From positions 6,196,001-6,260,000 of the forward strand of contig NZ_CP050296.1 in assembly GCF_014189455.1 (NCBI RefSeq): a stretch of DNA of 64,000 nt. The letters run 5' to 3'. The position numbers and the translations under genes were made by a program. The notes beneath the pieces were generated by a model, which worked only from the letters and a program-made list of their open reading frames with translations, made no database searches and was not told the origin of the DNA. Shown piece by piece: positions 1 to 8,941 of the stretch; position 1 is the first letter of the stretch; every line of letters begins with the position of its first letter. Source of the DNA: Mesorhizobium huakuii. GTDB taxonomy: Bacteria > Pseudomonadota > Alphaproteobacteria > Rhizobiales > Rhizobiaceae.

Positions 1-131
1 TCGCCGAGCAGAGCGTGGATTTCACCCTTGGCGATGTTGAGGTCGATATGATCGCACGCCGTCAGCGTGCCGAATATCTTGGTCAGGCCACGAACCTCAA
101 GCAGGTTCGCCCCATCATGATTTGCACTCAC
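1..131 (-). CDS. ABC transporter ATP-binding protein (N-terminal part, runs off the window)
   Basis: Only the first 43 or so codons are inside the window. The translation has the usual start of an ABC ATPase: LLEVRGLTKIFG, then a loop, then the run into Walker A (GEIHALLGE), cut just before GKST. I chose the GTG at 131 because GGGAGG lies 4 bases upstream; an in-frame ATG at 143 is possible but has no clear ribosome site. The sequence style resembles the ATPases of sugar or nucleoside importers of the BMP/RbsA type, but the substrate cannot be told from this fragment. It would couple ATP hydrolysis to import at the inner membrane. Confidence 0.8.
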   Translation of the reverse strand, partial: MSANHDGANLLEVRGLTKIFGTLTACDHIDLNIAKGEIHALLG

Positions 132-276
132 AGTGCCTCCCATCTGGTTCGCCAGATATGTTCTGTGTTCCCGCAAGCATGGTAGGCGCCGCCGGCTCTC
201 GACGGAAAGCGGCACGCGTCTTGAAAGAGCTTCAAGAATTTCAGCGGAAATTCAAGGGATAGCAAGCCTGGCGGGA

Positions 277-1254
277 CTAAGGGATGAGAATGGTCGTCCC
301 TGTGGTCCTGCGACCCTCAAGGTCGGCATGCGCCTTGCCCGCATCCTCGAGCGCATAGCGCTGGTTGATCTTGATCTTGACGGCACCGCTGAGCACCACC
401 TCGAACAGCGCCGCCGCGGAGGCATCGAGGTCCTCGCGTTTTGCGTTGTAGACGAACAGCGTCGGTCTGGTCGCGAACAGCGAGCCCTTCTGCGCCAGCA
501 ACGACATCGAGAATGGCGGGATCGGTCCCGAGGACTGGCCAAAGCTGACGAACATGCCGAGCGGCTTCAGGCAGTCGAGCGAGGCCGGAAAGGTGTCGTT
601 GCCGACCGAATCGTAGACGACATCGCATTTCCTGCCGCCGGTGATGGCCGCGACGCCGGCGACGAAATCCTGTTCCTTGTAGTTGATGACATGGTCGAAG
701 CCGTGCGCCCTGGCGAGTTCGATCTTGTCGGTCGAGCTTGCCGTGCCGATGACGGTTGCGCCGAGGTGTTTCGCCCATTGGCCGAGAATGAGCCCGACGC
801 CGCCGGCAGCGGCATGGAACAGGATCGTGTCGCCCGCCTTCACCTTGAAGGTGCGGCGCAAGAGATATTCGGCGGTCATGCCTTTCAGCATCATCGCGGC
901 CGCCTGCTCGTCGCTGATGCCCTCGGGAATCTTGACCACGAGGCTGGCGGCGATGACGCGTTGCTCTGCATAGGCGCCGACATTTGTCGAATAGGCGATG
1001 CGGTCGCCCGGCTTCAGCCAGTCGACGCCTTCACCGATCTCCTGAACCACGCCGGCGGCTTCGCTGCCCGCAATGAGCGGAAAGCCGCCGGGCGGCGGAT
1101 AGAGGCCGGAGCGATGATAGACATCGATGAAGTTGAGGCCGATGGCTGTATGCTTGACCAGGATCTGCCCGGAACCCGGCTGGCCGGGATCGGTATCCTC
1201 ATAGGTCAGAACTTCCGGGCCGCCATGGGCGTGGATGCGGATGGCTTTGGACAT
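277..1254 (-). CDS. qor: NADPH:quinone oxidoreductase, zeta-crystallin type
   Basis: A 325-residue medium-chain dehydrogenase/reductase of the normal length for quinone oxidoreductase. The N-terminal catalytic half shows GLNFIDVYHRSGLY and PLIAGSEAAGVV. The Rossmann half has the AAAGGVGLILGQWAK nucleotide-binding motif near residues 150-165, followed by GTASSTDK, which suits NADPH. No zinc-binding cysteine pattern is seen, as expected for this subfamily. The enzyme reduces quinones with NADPH in the cytosol, usually in a one-electron reaction. It lies 29 bases downstream of pcs on the same strand and may be transcribed with that operon. The exact substrate is inferred from family only. Confidence 0.9.
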   Translation of the reverse strand: MSKAIRIHAHGGPEVLTYEDTDPGQPGSGQILVKHTAIGLNFIDVYHRSGLYPPPGGFPLIAGSEAAGVVQEIGEGVDWLKPGDRIAYSTNVGAYAEQRVIAASLVVKIPEGISDEQAAAMMLKGMTAEYLLRRTFKVKAGDTILFHAAAGGVGLILGQWAKHLGATVIGTASSTDKIELARAHGFDHVINYKEQDFVAGVAAITGGRKCDVVYDSVGNDTFPASLDCLKPLGMFVSFGQSSGPIPPFSMSLLAQKGSLFATRPTLFVYNAKREDLDASAAALFEVVLSGAVKIKINQRYALEDAGKAHADLEGRRTTGTTILIP

Positions 1255-1282
1255 GGACTAGGATTCCTCTGGGAGCGGCTGA

Positions 1283-2131
1283 TCAAGCCTTCTTGGCGCC
1301 GAGATTTGGAAAGAACTGCATGATGCCGCCGATGCAGCCCAGGTAAAGCCCGCTCACGGTGATGCCGATCTTGATGAAGGTGCTGACCTGCTCGCCCAGC
1401 ACACCGATCTGATCATAGAAGGCGGCTAGAGCCGCCTGCGCAAGCGCAAGCGCGCCGAAGGCGCACCACAACAGGGTCATTGTGAGATTGATGCGGCGCA
1501 GCCGCACCACCCGCACCGGATGAATGAAATTGATCGGGACGAAGGTCAAGATGCCGGCGACCACCACCACAGCGAACGACACCCATTGTCCCGGCTCGAT
1601 GACGAACAGTGTGAACACCACCATGTTCCAGACCACAGGGAATCCCTTGAAGAAATTCTCCTTCGTCTTCATGCCGGTGTCGGCATAGTAGATCGCGCTG
1701 GAGACGACGATGATCGCCGCCGACAGGAACGACAGACCCTCACCCATGAAGCCGCGCTGGTAGAGCGCGAAGGCCGGAATCAGCACGTAGGTCACATAGT
1801 CGATGATGTTGTCGAGGAGTTCGCCCGACCAGGTCGGCAGGATTTCCTTGACCTCGAGCTTCCTGGCGATCGGCCCGTCGATGCCGTCGACGAACAAAGC
1901 CAGTCCGAGCCACCAGAACATCGCCGTCCATCGTTCCTCGCTCGCCGCCACCAGCGACAGGAAGGCCAGGAACGAGCCTGACGCTGTCAGCAGATGGACG
2001 GAGAACGCCCTCGCCTGCGGCCAGGTGACTTTCTTCTTCGGTCGCGGAATCCGGTCCGTGATTTTCTTGGCAGCTTTCCGTGCCGCCAGGTTCCTGGCCG
2101 CCATATTCCTCGCCGATGTGTTCTTGCTCAC
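1283..2131 (-). CDS. pcs: Phosphatidylcholine synthase
   Basis: This membrane enzyme condenses CDP-diacylglycerol with choline to give phosphatidylcholine, the one-step route typical of rhizobia. The CDP-alcohol phosphotransferase signature is seen as DGIDGPIARKLEVK followed by GELLDNIIDYVTYV. RAFSVHLLTASGSFLAFL and PVVWNMVVFTLFV are typical of rhizobial Pcs. Several hydrophobic helices follow. There is a basic N-terminal extension of about 40 residues compared with the 241-residue Sinorhizobium enzyme as I recall it. I chose GTG at 2131 because it overlaps the stop of the upstream DUF1326 gene as GTGA and has GGCGGGG just before; a TTG at 2143 is the alternative. Translational coupling to DUF1326 is likely. 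Confidence 0.92.
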   Translation of the reverse strand: MSKNTSARNMAARNLAARKAAKKITDRIPRPKKKVTWPQARAFSVHLLTASGSFLAFLSLVAASEERWTAMFWWLGLALFVDGIDGPIARKLEVKEILPTWSGELLDNIIDYVTYVLIPAFALYQRGFMGEGLSFLSAAIIVVSSAIYYADTGMKTKENFFKGFPVVWNMVVFTLFVIEPGQWVSFAVVVVAGILTFVPINFIHPVRVVRLRRINLTMTLLWCAFGALALAQAALAAFYDQIGVLGEQVSTFIKIGITVSGLYLGCIGGIMQFFPNLGAKKA

Positions 2132-2742
2132 GGGCCCCGCCAATCCAGCTTGCAGATTTCGGCCGAGCGGCCTGCAAAATTCCAGTTGCGGCCAAAGGCG
2201 CGCATCTTGCTCTTGTCGGACTTGGCCACGATGATCTCCGGCGCGATCCAGTATTCCGAATTCGTGATCACCGTATCCTTCTCGCGATCCTTGCCCGCAA
2301 TCGGCGTGACCGCCCCGTCGATGATCTTCGGTATCTGGAAGATACGCGTCTTGTCCCGCGTCTCATAGGTGATCTGCACCTGTTCGACACCCAGGAATTT
2401 TCCGACCAGGATCGACAGCAGCGACGTGGTTCCGCCGGCCTTGCCGGTAAAAATCTTCGTCAGTGCCTTGACCGCGTAGACCGAGGCGCGTTTGTCGATG
2501 AAGAGGCCCGCCGTCCAGTTGCCGCGGCTCATGTAACCGGGGATTTCCATGATCAGCCCTAGGTTGAGGCCGGAGAGGTCGACCTCGCCGAAATGACCGG
2601 CGTCGATGCGGAAACCCGCCCAGGTCTGGCAATAGCCCTCGGTCGGCGGGTGACTGCCGAGCGACAGCACGCAAGGGCAAAAAACCGTGCAATTGCAGGA
2701 GAGTACGAGCTCTCCTTTCATTGCCCAGCCCTGATCTTTCAT
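2128..2742 (-). CDS. DUF1326 domain-containing protein
   Basis: A 204-residue protein with the DUF1326 hallmark near its N-terminus: a cysteine cluster in SCNCTVFCPCVLSLG, then EGYCQTWAGFRID. The clustered cysteines suggest metal or redox binding, but the family has no proven function. I chose ATG at 2742, with GGGGGA seven bases upstream; an earlier start at 2760 has no good ribosome site. The gene lies 14 bases after the DUF2182 gene and overlaps pcs by a GTGA. DUF1326 and DUF2182 genes are commonly neighbours, so these two probably act together, perhaps at the membrane. The link to pcs may be only transcriptional. Confidence 0.85.
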   Translation of the reverse strand: MKDQGWAMKGELVLSCNCTVFCPCVLSLGSHPPTEGYCQTWAGFRIDAGHFGEVDLSGLNLGLIMEIPGYMSRGNWTAGLFIDKRASVYAVKALTKIFTGKAGGTTSLLSILVGKFLGVEQVQITYETRDKTRIFQIPKIIDGAVTPIAGKDREKDTVITNSEYWIAPEIIVAKSDKSKMRAFGRNWNFAGRSAEICKLDWRGP

Positions 2743-2756
2743 TGAATTTCCCCCAC

Positions 2757-3686
2757 TCACAGCGAGACTACTAGCAGCGCGGCTGCCCAGACAAGCAGTA
2801 TCGCACCGGCCAGCCGGGTTGGAAGACGGCCGGTCGTTTGTTTTTCAATCAGGGTGAACAGGCCGATCAGCGCCATCCAGAAGATGTTCATCACGCCGAC
2901 GGCGAACATCACCAGCATCAGCGCCCAGCAGCAGCCGAGGCACCAGATGCCTTGCGCGACGCCGAGCCGGAAGATGCGGATGGCTTTGGCACTCCAGTTC
3001 GAAAACAGGATCGAGAACGGGTTGCGGCATTTCTTCAGGCAGGCCTCCTTGAGGCCGCTGAACTGGTAGAGGCCGGCAACCAGCAATGCGAGCGCTCCGG
3101 CAATGCCGAGCACCGGGTCGTAGATTTCGCCGGACGCAGAGAATGCGTGCACGGAGAGCGTCAGTGCCGAAAACAGCATCGAGGCGGCGAGCCATACGCA
3201 GAGATAGCCGGCAACCAGCACCAGCGGATGGACGACCGGCTCGCCCTTGATCCGGGCTGTATCGGCGATCTCGCAATAGGTGCGGATCATCGGCGCCGCG
3301 GATGGCAGCATCGCGGCGATCGCCATCAGGAACCACATCAGGATGAGCGCCAGGGCACGCAGACCGATGTTTGCGTCCAGTGGCGTCGGCGACAGGCAGA
3401 GCGCGAAGAATCGCTCCAGGAAATCAGGCAGCGGCAACTGCGGCAGGCCACGCAGCAGCGGGTCACCGGGCGCGCTGCCCCCGACCTCGGCACCGCGAAT
3501 TGCCATCGCGGCCAGCAGCAGCCAGGCGAGCAGGATGCCGGCGCCGACGACGATGTTGACTGTCAGGCGCGGGTTGCGCGCGATGTCAGCCGCGGCGCGG
3601 CCGGCGCGGTCGAGATGGCTGAAGTCGTCCTGATGGCCGGTCATGACACCCGAATGGGCCGAATCGCCGCGTTGATCAAGCCGCAT
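2757..3686 (-). CDS. DUF2182 family integral membrane protein
   Basis: A 309-residue (or 295-residue) polytopic membrane protein. Hydrophobic segments are seen near residues 45-65, 110-130, 155-175, 195-215 and 245-290. The sequences FLMAIAAMLPSAAPMIRTY and QGIWCLGCCWALMLVMFAVG are typical of DUF2182, often annotated as a predicted metal-binding membrane protein. It is first in a three-gene operon with the DUF1326 protein and pcs. Two starts are possible: 3686, preceded by AGGG, or ATG at 3644; the track start is kept. The gene is divergent from the UbiH-family gene, with only 35 bases between them, so any promoters must overlap. Function is unknown. Confidence 0.8.
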   Translation of the reverse strand: MRLDQRGDSAHSGVMTGHQDDFSHLDRAGRAAADIARNPRLTVNIVVGAGILLAWLLLAAMAIRGAEVGGSAPGDPLLRGLPQLPLPDFLERFFALCLSPTPLDANIGLRALALILMWFLMAIAAMLPSAAPMIRTYCEIADTARIKGEPVVHPLVLVAGYLCVWLAASMLFSALTLSVHAFSASGEIYDPVLGIAGALALLVAGLYQFSGLKEACLKKCRNPFSILFSNWSAKAIRIFRLGVAQGIWCLGCCWALMLVMFAVGVMNIFWMALIGLFTLIEKQTTGRLPTRLAGAILLVWAAALLVVSL

Positions 3687-3721
3687 GAACTGCCCTATAT
3701 GCTGCTCAACTGGCAGGTCTG

Positions 3722-4972
3722 GTGGGCCCGCCTCGCATCACAAACCGGAAGCCGACCTTGGAGCATCAGGAAACAGCGCCGATACTGATTGCCGGCACCG
3801 GGCCGGCAGGGCTGATTGCGGCGCTGGCTTTCGCCGATGCCGGCTTCCCGGTGACGCTGGTCGGGCCTAAGGCGTCGGCCCCCGACGGCCGCACCACGGC
3901 GCTGATGAACCCTGCTCTGAAAGTGCTTGAGCGGCTTGGTGTCCTCGAAGACATCAAGCCCAAGGCCGCGCCCTTGAAAGTCATGCGCATCGTCGATGCG
4001 ACCAGCCGGCTGATCCGCAGTCCTGTCGTCACCTTCCGCGCCAGCGAGATCAACGAGGACCAATTCGGGCTGAACCTGCCCAACGCCGTCTTTGGCCCGG
4101 CGCTTGCCGGCAAGGTGGCCGCGCATTCCGGGATCGAATGGCGCAGGTCGATGGTCAAGACCTGGCGCCTCGATGCCGACAAGGCTTATGCCACCCTCAC
4201 CGACGGCAGCGAGGTTGGCGCATCGCTGGCGGTCGCCGCCGACGGACGCCAGTCGCCTGCGCGCGAGGCGGCTGGCATTTCGACCGGCTCGCGCGCTTAT
4301 CCGCAGGCCGCGCTCGTGCTCAATTTCGGTCATAGCCGAGAACATGCCTTCACCTCGACCGAGTTCCACACCGAGACCGGTCCGTTCACACAAGTTCCGT
4401 TGCCCGGCAATCGCTCGAGCCTTGTCTGGGTGGTGAAGCCCGAGACCGCCAAGGAGCTTGCCGGCCTGGATGACGCAACGCTCTCCCTGCGGGTCGAGCA
4501 GCAGATGCAGTCGATGCTGGGACGCGTGACCGTAGAGCCTGGCCGCCAAATCTATCCGCTTTCGACCGTGACGCCCCTGCGTTTCGCGCGAGACAGGGTG
4601 GCGCTTGTCGGTGAGGCGGCACATGTGTTCCCGCCGATCGGTGCGCAAGGCCTCAACCTTGGCATCAGGGATATTGACGATCTGGTTGGAATCGCAAGTG
4701 AAAATCGTGAGGATCCGGGCGCGGCCAAGGCCCTTGCCGCCTACGATTTCAAGCGGCGCCCCGACATTCTGGCCCGCAGCAGCGCTGTCAATCTGCTCAA
4801 CATGTCGCTGCTCTCCGATATGCTGCCGGCGCAGATGGCGCGAGGTGCGGGCCTCAGCGTACTCGGCGGCTTTGCGCCGCTCCGCGCCTTCTTCATGCGC
4901 GAGGGGCTCCGTCCCGGCAGCGGTTTTTCGGCACTTGTGGGTGGCCTGCGAAAACCGATGCGGCAGCAGTAG
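3722..4972 (+). CDS. UbiH/UbiF-family FAD-dependent hydroxylase
   Basis: A flavin monooxygenase of the ubiquinone-biosynthesis hydroxylase type. The N-terminus has the dinucleotide motif ILIAGTGPAGLIAALAFADAG, and the second FAD motif is DRVALVGEAAHVFPPIGAQG near residues 285-310, followed by LNLGIRDIDDL, as in UbiH, UbiF and Coq6. The likely role is hydroxylation of the aromatic ring of a ubiquinone precursor at the membrane, using NAD(P)H and oxygen; which ring position cannot be told. The first 10 or so residues before LEHQETAPILIAG look non-conserved, so a TTG start at 3758 is possible. The gene is divergent from the DUF2182 gene. Confidence 0.87.
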   Translation: MGPPRITNRKPTLEHQETAPILIAGTGPAGLIAALAFADAGFPVTLVGPKASAPDGRTTALMNPALKVLERLGVLEDIKPKAAPLKVMRIVDATSRLIRSPVVTFRASEINEDQFGLNLPNAVFGPALAGKVAAHSGIEWRRSMVKTWRLDADKAYATLTDGSEVGASLAVAADGRQSPAREAAGISTGSRAYPQAALVLNFGHSREHAFTSTEFHTETGPFTQVPLPGNRSSLVWVVKPETAKELAGLDDATLSLRVEQQMQSMLGRVTVEPGRQIYPLSTVTPLRFARDRVALVGEAAHVFPPIGAQGLNLGIRDIDDLVGIASENREDPGAAKALAAYDFKRRPDILARSSAVNLLNMSLLSDMLPAQMARGAGLSVLGGFAPLRAFFMREGLRPGSGFSALVGGLRKPMRQQ

Positions 4973-5112
4973 CGATCTTGCGGATTTTATCGCGGCATCG
5001 CGGCACCAATCAAAAACCTTTGCTCCGCATTTTGCGTAGCTTGAAGGCGTTCAAACGCTTCGGGATTGAATTGACTCGGAGTCTGCGCCAAATAAAGTCA
5101 AGGAATTCAGTG

Positions 5113-5445
5113 GTGAGTACGATGAAAACGGCCAAATTCGCGATCGGACAGGTGGTTCGCCACCGGCTGTTTCCGTTTCGAGGCATCATTTTCGACGTCG
5201 ATCCGCAATTCGCCAACACCGAAGAATGGTACGAAGCCATCCCCGCCGACGTGCGGCCGCGCAAGGATCAGCCATTCTACCACCTGCTCGCCGAGAATTC
5301 GGAAACCGAATACATCGCCTATGTGTCGGAGCAGAATCTGCTTGAGGATCGGTCGGGCGAGCCGGTCCGCCACCCGCAGATCAAGGAGATGTTCGACAAG
5401 AAGCCGGACGGGCGCTACGAGCCGAAACGCCAGTCAAGGCACTGA
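5113..5445 (+). CDS. hspQ: Heat shock protein HspQ
   Basis: A 110-residue small protein of the HspQ family (hemimethylated-DNA-binding/YccV fold). Characteristic sequences are KFAIGQVVRHRLFPFRGIIF, NTEEWYEAIP and QPFYHLLAEN, ending in YVSEQNLL. In enterobacteria HspQ is a heat-inducible specificity factor that stimulates Lon protease; the same role is inferred here. I chose GTG at 5113 because AAGGA lies 8 bases upstream; ATG at 5122 is a close alternative. A longer open frame upstream lacks conserved sequence. A strong bidirectional terminator follows at 5485-5511. Confidence 0.92.
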   Translation: MSTMKTAKFAIGQVVRHRLFPFRGIIFDVDPQFANTEEWYEAIPADVRPRKDQPFYHLLAENSETEYIAYVSEQNLLEDRSGEPVRHPQIKEMFDKKPDGRYEPKRQSRH

Positions 5446-5484
5446 GTTTCCGGCTAGCCGTCAGGAAATCCAGCCATGGAACAA

Positions 5485-5511
5485 AAAAAGCGGGGCATGA
5501 CCCCGCTTTTT
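5485..5511. terminator. Bidirectional Rho-independent terminator
   Basis: A perfect 11-bp inverted repeat, AAAAAGCGGGG / CCCCGCTTTTT, with a five-base loop. The A and T tracts make it work in both directions. It lies between the convergent hspQ and ialB-like genes. Confidence 0.93.
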
Positions 5512-5540
5512 CTTTGACTGGAGGTGACCCGAGCCCGCGA

Positions 5541-6170
5541 TCAGTTGGCGGTCTTGGCCTTGTCCTGCTCATCCTTGAGCTTCTTGGCGAAGTCCTGGTT
5601 GTTCTTGGCGACGAAGTCCTGGAGCTTCTTCTGCCGGTCCTCGATGTCCGACTGCTGCAGCGGCGGGCCGTCATAGGCGCCGCTGAAGCCCTGCAGCGCG
5701 ATCTTGATCGGGTTGGCCTGGTTCTGGAAATTGATCGAGGTCAGCGTGATCCCCTGACCCTTCTTGAACGCGGCGACGAGCTGGTCGGTCAGCGGCACTT
5801 CGGCCACGCAACGATCCGGGAAACAGATGACATAGTCGAGCTTTACGGCCTTGCCGGTATCGATCTGCAGGCCGATGCCGGGAGGCACCAGGCGGCCGGT
5901 CGGGACCGTCACCTGAAACACCTTGCGGTTCACCTTGCCCTTGAGTTCGATCAGGCTGACACCGGTGACGAGCTGGCCGTTGCCGGCAGTGACGATGTTC
6001 TGGACGTTGCAGATATCGACGTCCTCCTGCTTGGTGCAGGCCTTGAACCAGCCCTGTGGGATCTGTTGCTGCTGCTGTGCGGAAGCAGAGGGAAGTCCCG
6101 CGCCCAGAAAGCCGACCACGCCCGCGGCCATAACCGAAAGGCGGTATGCGTTGCTGTTCAGGCTCGTCAT
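5541..6170 (-). CDS. Invasion-associated locus B (IalB) family periplasmic protein
   Basis: A 209-residue exported protein. The start has a signal peptide (hydrophobic VMAAGVVGFLGAGLPSASA, cleavage after ASA). The mature part shows QGWFKACTKQEDVDICNVQN, KVFQVTVPTGRLVPPGIGLQ and DYVICFPDRCVAEVPL, all typical of IalB. The paired cysteines probably form disulfides. The C-terminus is a charged helix rich in K, D and Q. IalB proteins are named from Bartonella, where they aid erythrocyte entry, but they are widespread in non-pathogenic rhizobia, where the role is unclear. I chose ATG at 6170 because GAGAGGAA sits about 9 bases upstream; the GTG at 6179 is too close to that site. Confidence 0.88.
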   Translation of the reverse strand: MTSLNSNAYRLSVMAAGVVGFLGAGLPSASAQQQQQIPQGWFKACTKQEDVDICNVQNIVTAGNGQLVTGVSLIELKGKVNRKVFQVTVPTGRLVPPGIGLQIDTGKAVKLDYVICFPDRCVAEVPLTDQLVAAFKKGQGITLTSINFQNQANPIKIALQGFSGAYDGPPLQQSDIEDRQKKLQDFVAKNNQDFAKKLKDEQDKAKTAN

Positions 6171-6403
6171 GTCGTGCACTTCCTCTCAAATGATCCCGGA
6201 ACCGGCTTCTCTGCGCCGTGTGGTCCAGCTACCTGTTGCCGAAATGAGGCAACAGAATGACTTCGGACGGCGTGTTACACTGCAAGCGGTGCCGAATCCA
6301 GCCCGCTCACTTGTAATTCTTGATGACACCATTGGCCGGCACGCAGCCGCCTCATGCTAGGGTGCGCACCGAATCATCAAGCCGACCTGTTAAGGAGACG
6401 GTC

Positions 6404-8221
6404 ATGGGCCGCGTTCTTGTTTGGCTGATCACCGCGATATCGCTTTTCACCCTGTCGCCGCCGGCGCTGTCGGAGCCAAAATACGCGATCGCCATGCAGG
6501 GCGAACCCGCTTTGCCGCCGGACTACGCGCATTTCAGCTACGTCAATCCAGACGCGCCCAAGGGCGGCAGCATCACCTATTGCGTCGTCGGCAGCTTCGA
6601 CAACCTCAACCCTTTCATTCTGAAAAGCCTGCGCACGACGGCGCGTGGCATGATGGACACGATCTTCGGCAATCTGGTCTTCGAGCCGCTGATGCAGCGC
6701 AGCGCGGATGAGGCTTTTACCCTCTACGGGCTGCTTGCCGACACAGCCGACATGGACCCAGAGCGCAAGAGCATCGAATTCCATCTCAACCCGAACGCCA
6801 AATGGTCTGACGGACAGCCGGTGACTCCGGAGGACGTGCTGTTCACCTATGATGCCTACACGCAAAAGGGCCGCCCGCCCTACAGCGACCGCATGGCCAG
6901 GATCGCCAAGCTCGAAAAGACCGGCGACCACAGCGTGCGCTTCACCTTCAACGACAAAGCCGATCGCGAGTTTCCCCTGATCATCGCCCTGACGCCGATC
7001 ATCCCCAGGCACGCCTTCGACATGGAGACTTTCGACAAGACGACGCTGAAGCCGCTGATCGGCAGCGGTCCCTACACGATCGCACAGGTGACGCCCGGCC
7101 AGCGCATCGTCTTCAAACGCAATCCGGACTACTGGGGCAAGGACGTTCCAGCCAAGCGCGGCTTCGACAATTACGACCAGATCACCATCGAATATTTCCT
7201 CAACGCCAACGCCAAGCTCGAAGCGTTCAAGAAGGGTCTTTGCGCCATCGACGATGACGGCGATCCGGTGAAGCGCGAGCGTGATCTCGACTTCCCGGCC
7301 TTCCACAGGGGCGAGGTCGTCGCCGAAACCTTCGACACCGGCATTCCGCCCGTCGTGACCGGTTTCCTGTTCAACACCAGGCTGCCGAAATTCTCCAATC
7401 CGGTGGTTCGACGCGCGCTCGGCATGCTTTACGATTTCGAATGGGCCAACAAGAACCTGTTCGGCGGCAAGTACACGCGCACGATGAGCTATTGGCAGGG
7501 CTCCGAACTGTCGGCGCTTGGTCATCCGGCCGACGACAGGGAAAAGGCTTTGCTGGCGCCCTACCCCGGCCGCGTGCCGCCTGATGTCATGGACGGCACC
7601 TGGAAACCGCCGGTGACCGATGGTTCGGGCCAGGACCGCAAGGTGTTGAAGACCGCTTTCGATCTCCTGAAAAGCATCGGTTACCACGTGCAGGACGGCA
7701 CGATGCTCGATCCCGACGGCAAACCTTTCGGATTCGAGATCCTGACCGCTTCGCAGGACGAGGAGCGCCTGGCCGGCATCTACCAGCGCACACTGGAGAA
7801 GATCGGCATCAACGTCAGCATCCGGAGCCTCGACGGCGACCAGATCCAGTCGCGCAAGCAGCGTTTCGATTTCGAGGCCCTGATCGGCTCTAGCGGCTTC
7901 AACAATTCGCTGTCCCCAGGCATCGAGCAGATCGGGCGTTGGTCGTCCGCCGCGGCCAAGACCGAAGGATCTTTCAATCTCGCCGGCGTTGCCGACCCGG
8001 CGATCGATGCCGCGATCGACGCGATGCTGCGCGCCCGCTCGAAGGAAGACTATGTCGCCGCCGTTCGCGTCCTCGACCGGCTGCTGATCTCGGGCAACTA
8101 TATGGTGCCGATGCAGTACAACACGCAGCAGTGGCTTGCGTACTGGAATTATCTGGAACATCCGCAGAAGACGCCCATATTCGGTTATCAGCTGCCAAGC
8201 TGGTGGCGCAAACCGAACTGA
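6404..8221 (+). CDS. Extracellular solute-binding protein, family 5 (oligopeptide ABC transporter, YejA-like)
   Basis: A 605-residue periplasmic binding protein. A signal peptide (LVWLITAISLFTLSPPALS) is followed by the family 5 pattern: AIAMQGEPALPPDYAHFSYV, then NPDAPKGGSI and KWSDGQPVTPEDVLFTYDAY. The length and the PDAPKGG motif fit the YejA branch, which binds peptides such as microcin C in Escherichia coli. I chose ATG at 6404 because AAGGAG lies 7 bases upstream; the 28 codons before it are not conserved. No permease genes follow, so this binding protein is either an orphan or serves a transporter elsewhere. The DsbA-family gene starts 16 bases downstream and may be cotranscribed. Confidence 0.9.
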   Translation: MGRVLVWLITAISLFTLSPPALSEPKYAIAMQGEPALPPDYAHFSYVNPDAPKGGSITYCVVGSFDNLNPFILKSLRTTARGMMDTIFGNLVFEPLMQRSADEAFTLYGLLADTADMDPERKSIEFHLNPNAKWSDGQPVTPEDVLFTYDAYTQKGRPPYSDRMARIAKLEKTGDHSVRFTFNDKADREFPLIIALTPIIPRHAFDMETFDKTTLKPLIGSGPYTIAQVTPGQRIVFKRNPDYWGKDVPAKRGFDNYDQITIEYFLNANAKLEAFKKGLCAIDDDGDPVKRERDLDFPAFHRGEVVAETFDTGIPPVVTGFLFNTRLPKFSNPVVRRALGMLYDFEWANKNLFGGKYTRTMSYWQGSELSALGHPADDREKALLAPYPGRVPPDVMDGTWKPPVTDGSGQDRKVLKTAFDLLKSIGYHVQDGTMLDPDGKPFGFEILTASQDEERLAGIYQRTLEKIGINVSIRSLDGDQIQSRKQRFDFEALIGSSGFNNSLSPGIEQIGRWSSAAAKTEGSFNLAGVADPAIDAAIDAMLRARSKEDYVAAVRVLDRLLISGNYMVPMQYNTQQWLAYWNYLEHPQKTPIFGYQLPSWWRKPN

Positions 8222-8237
8222 CAATCCGGAGATCGAG

Positions 8238-8918
8238 ATGAGCGAAGCGAACGCCATTACCGTCGATGTGGTGTCGGACGTCGTCTGTCCGTGGTGCTTC
8301 ATTGGCCAGAAGCGGCTGGACAAGGCGGTTGCCGCGGCCGGCGATGTCGATGTGCACATACGCTGGCGGCCGTTCCAGCTCGATCCGACCATTCCGCCGC
8401 AAGGCAAAGACCGCCGGGAGTATATGCTGGCCAAGTTCGGCAGCGACGAGCGCATTCGCGAGATCCATGCCCGCATCGAACCGCTTGGCGAGGCGGAGGG
8501 CATTTCGTTTGCCTTCGACGCCATCAGGGTGGCGCCGAACACGCTGGATGCGCACCGCCTGATCCGCTGGGCGGGTGCTGCTGGCGAAGCCGTGCAGAAC
8601 AGGTTGGTGCGCCGCCTGTTCCAGCTGAATTTCGAGGAGGGCGCCAACATCGGCGACCATGCCGTGTTGGTCGAAGCCGCCCGTGAGGCCGGAATGGACG
8701 CGTCCGTGGTCGCCACACTCTTGCCGACCGACGCCGATGTCGAAGCGGTGCGCACCGAAATCGCCACCGCTTCGCGCATGGGCATATCGGGCGTGCCGTG
8801 TTTTCTGCTTGAAGGCAAATATGCCGTGATGGGTGCTCAGGACGCCGACACGCTGGCTGATGCTATCCGCCAGGTGGCGGCGGCCAAGGCACGGGGCGAA
8901 CTGGACAAGGTCGGCTGA
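8238..8918 (+). CDS. DsbA family oxidoreductase, FrnE-like
   Basis: A 226-residue thioredoxin-fold protein with a CPWC active site in VVSDVVCPWCFIGQKRLD. No signal peptide is seen, so it should be cytosolic. The pattern RWRPFQLDPTIPPQGKDRRE and the C-terminal GISGVPCFLLEGKYAVMGAQ (cis-proline loop, VP) are typical of the FrnE/2-hydroxychromene-isomerase branch of DsbA proteins. These act as disulfide oxidoreductases or isomerases, and some act in stress protection. ATG at 8238 follows GGAG and lies 16 bases after the binding-protein gene. Confidence 0.9.
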   Translation: MSEANAITVDVVSDVVCPWCFIGQKRLDKAVAAAGDVDVHIRWRPFQLDPTIPPQGKDRREYMLAKFGSDERIREIHARIEPLGEAEGISFAFDAIRVAPNTLDAHRLIRWAGAAGEAVQNRLVRRLFQLNFEEGANIGDHAVLVEAAREAGMDASVVATLLPTDADVEAVRTEIATASRMGISGVPCFLLEGKYAVMGAQDADTLADAIRQVAAAKARGELDKVG

Positions 8919-8941
8919 GGCAGGTTCCTACAAGGCAGGCG

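Noticed and set aside
4978..5112. An N-terminal extension of HspQ by 45 codons
   Set aside because: The added residues are not conserved, and AAGGA is correctly spaced for GTG 5113.
6377..8818. An 813-codon open frame on the minus strand
   Set aside because: It is antisense to the well-supported solute-binding protein and DsbA-family genes. Long antisense frames are expected in GC-rich DNA, and its product is Arg/Ala/Gly-rich with no motif.
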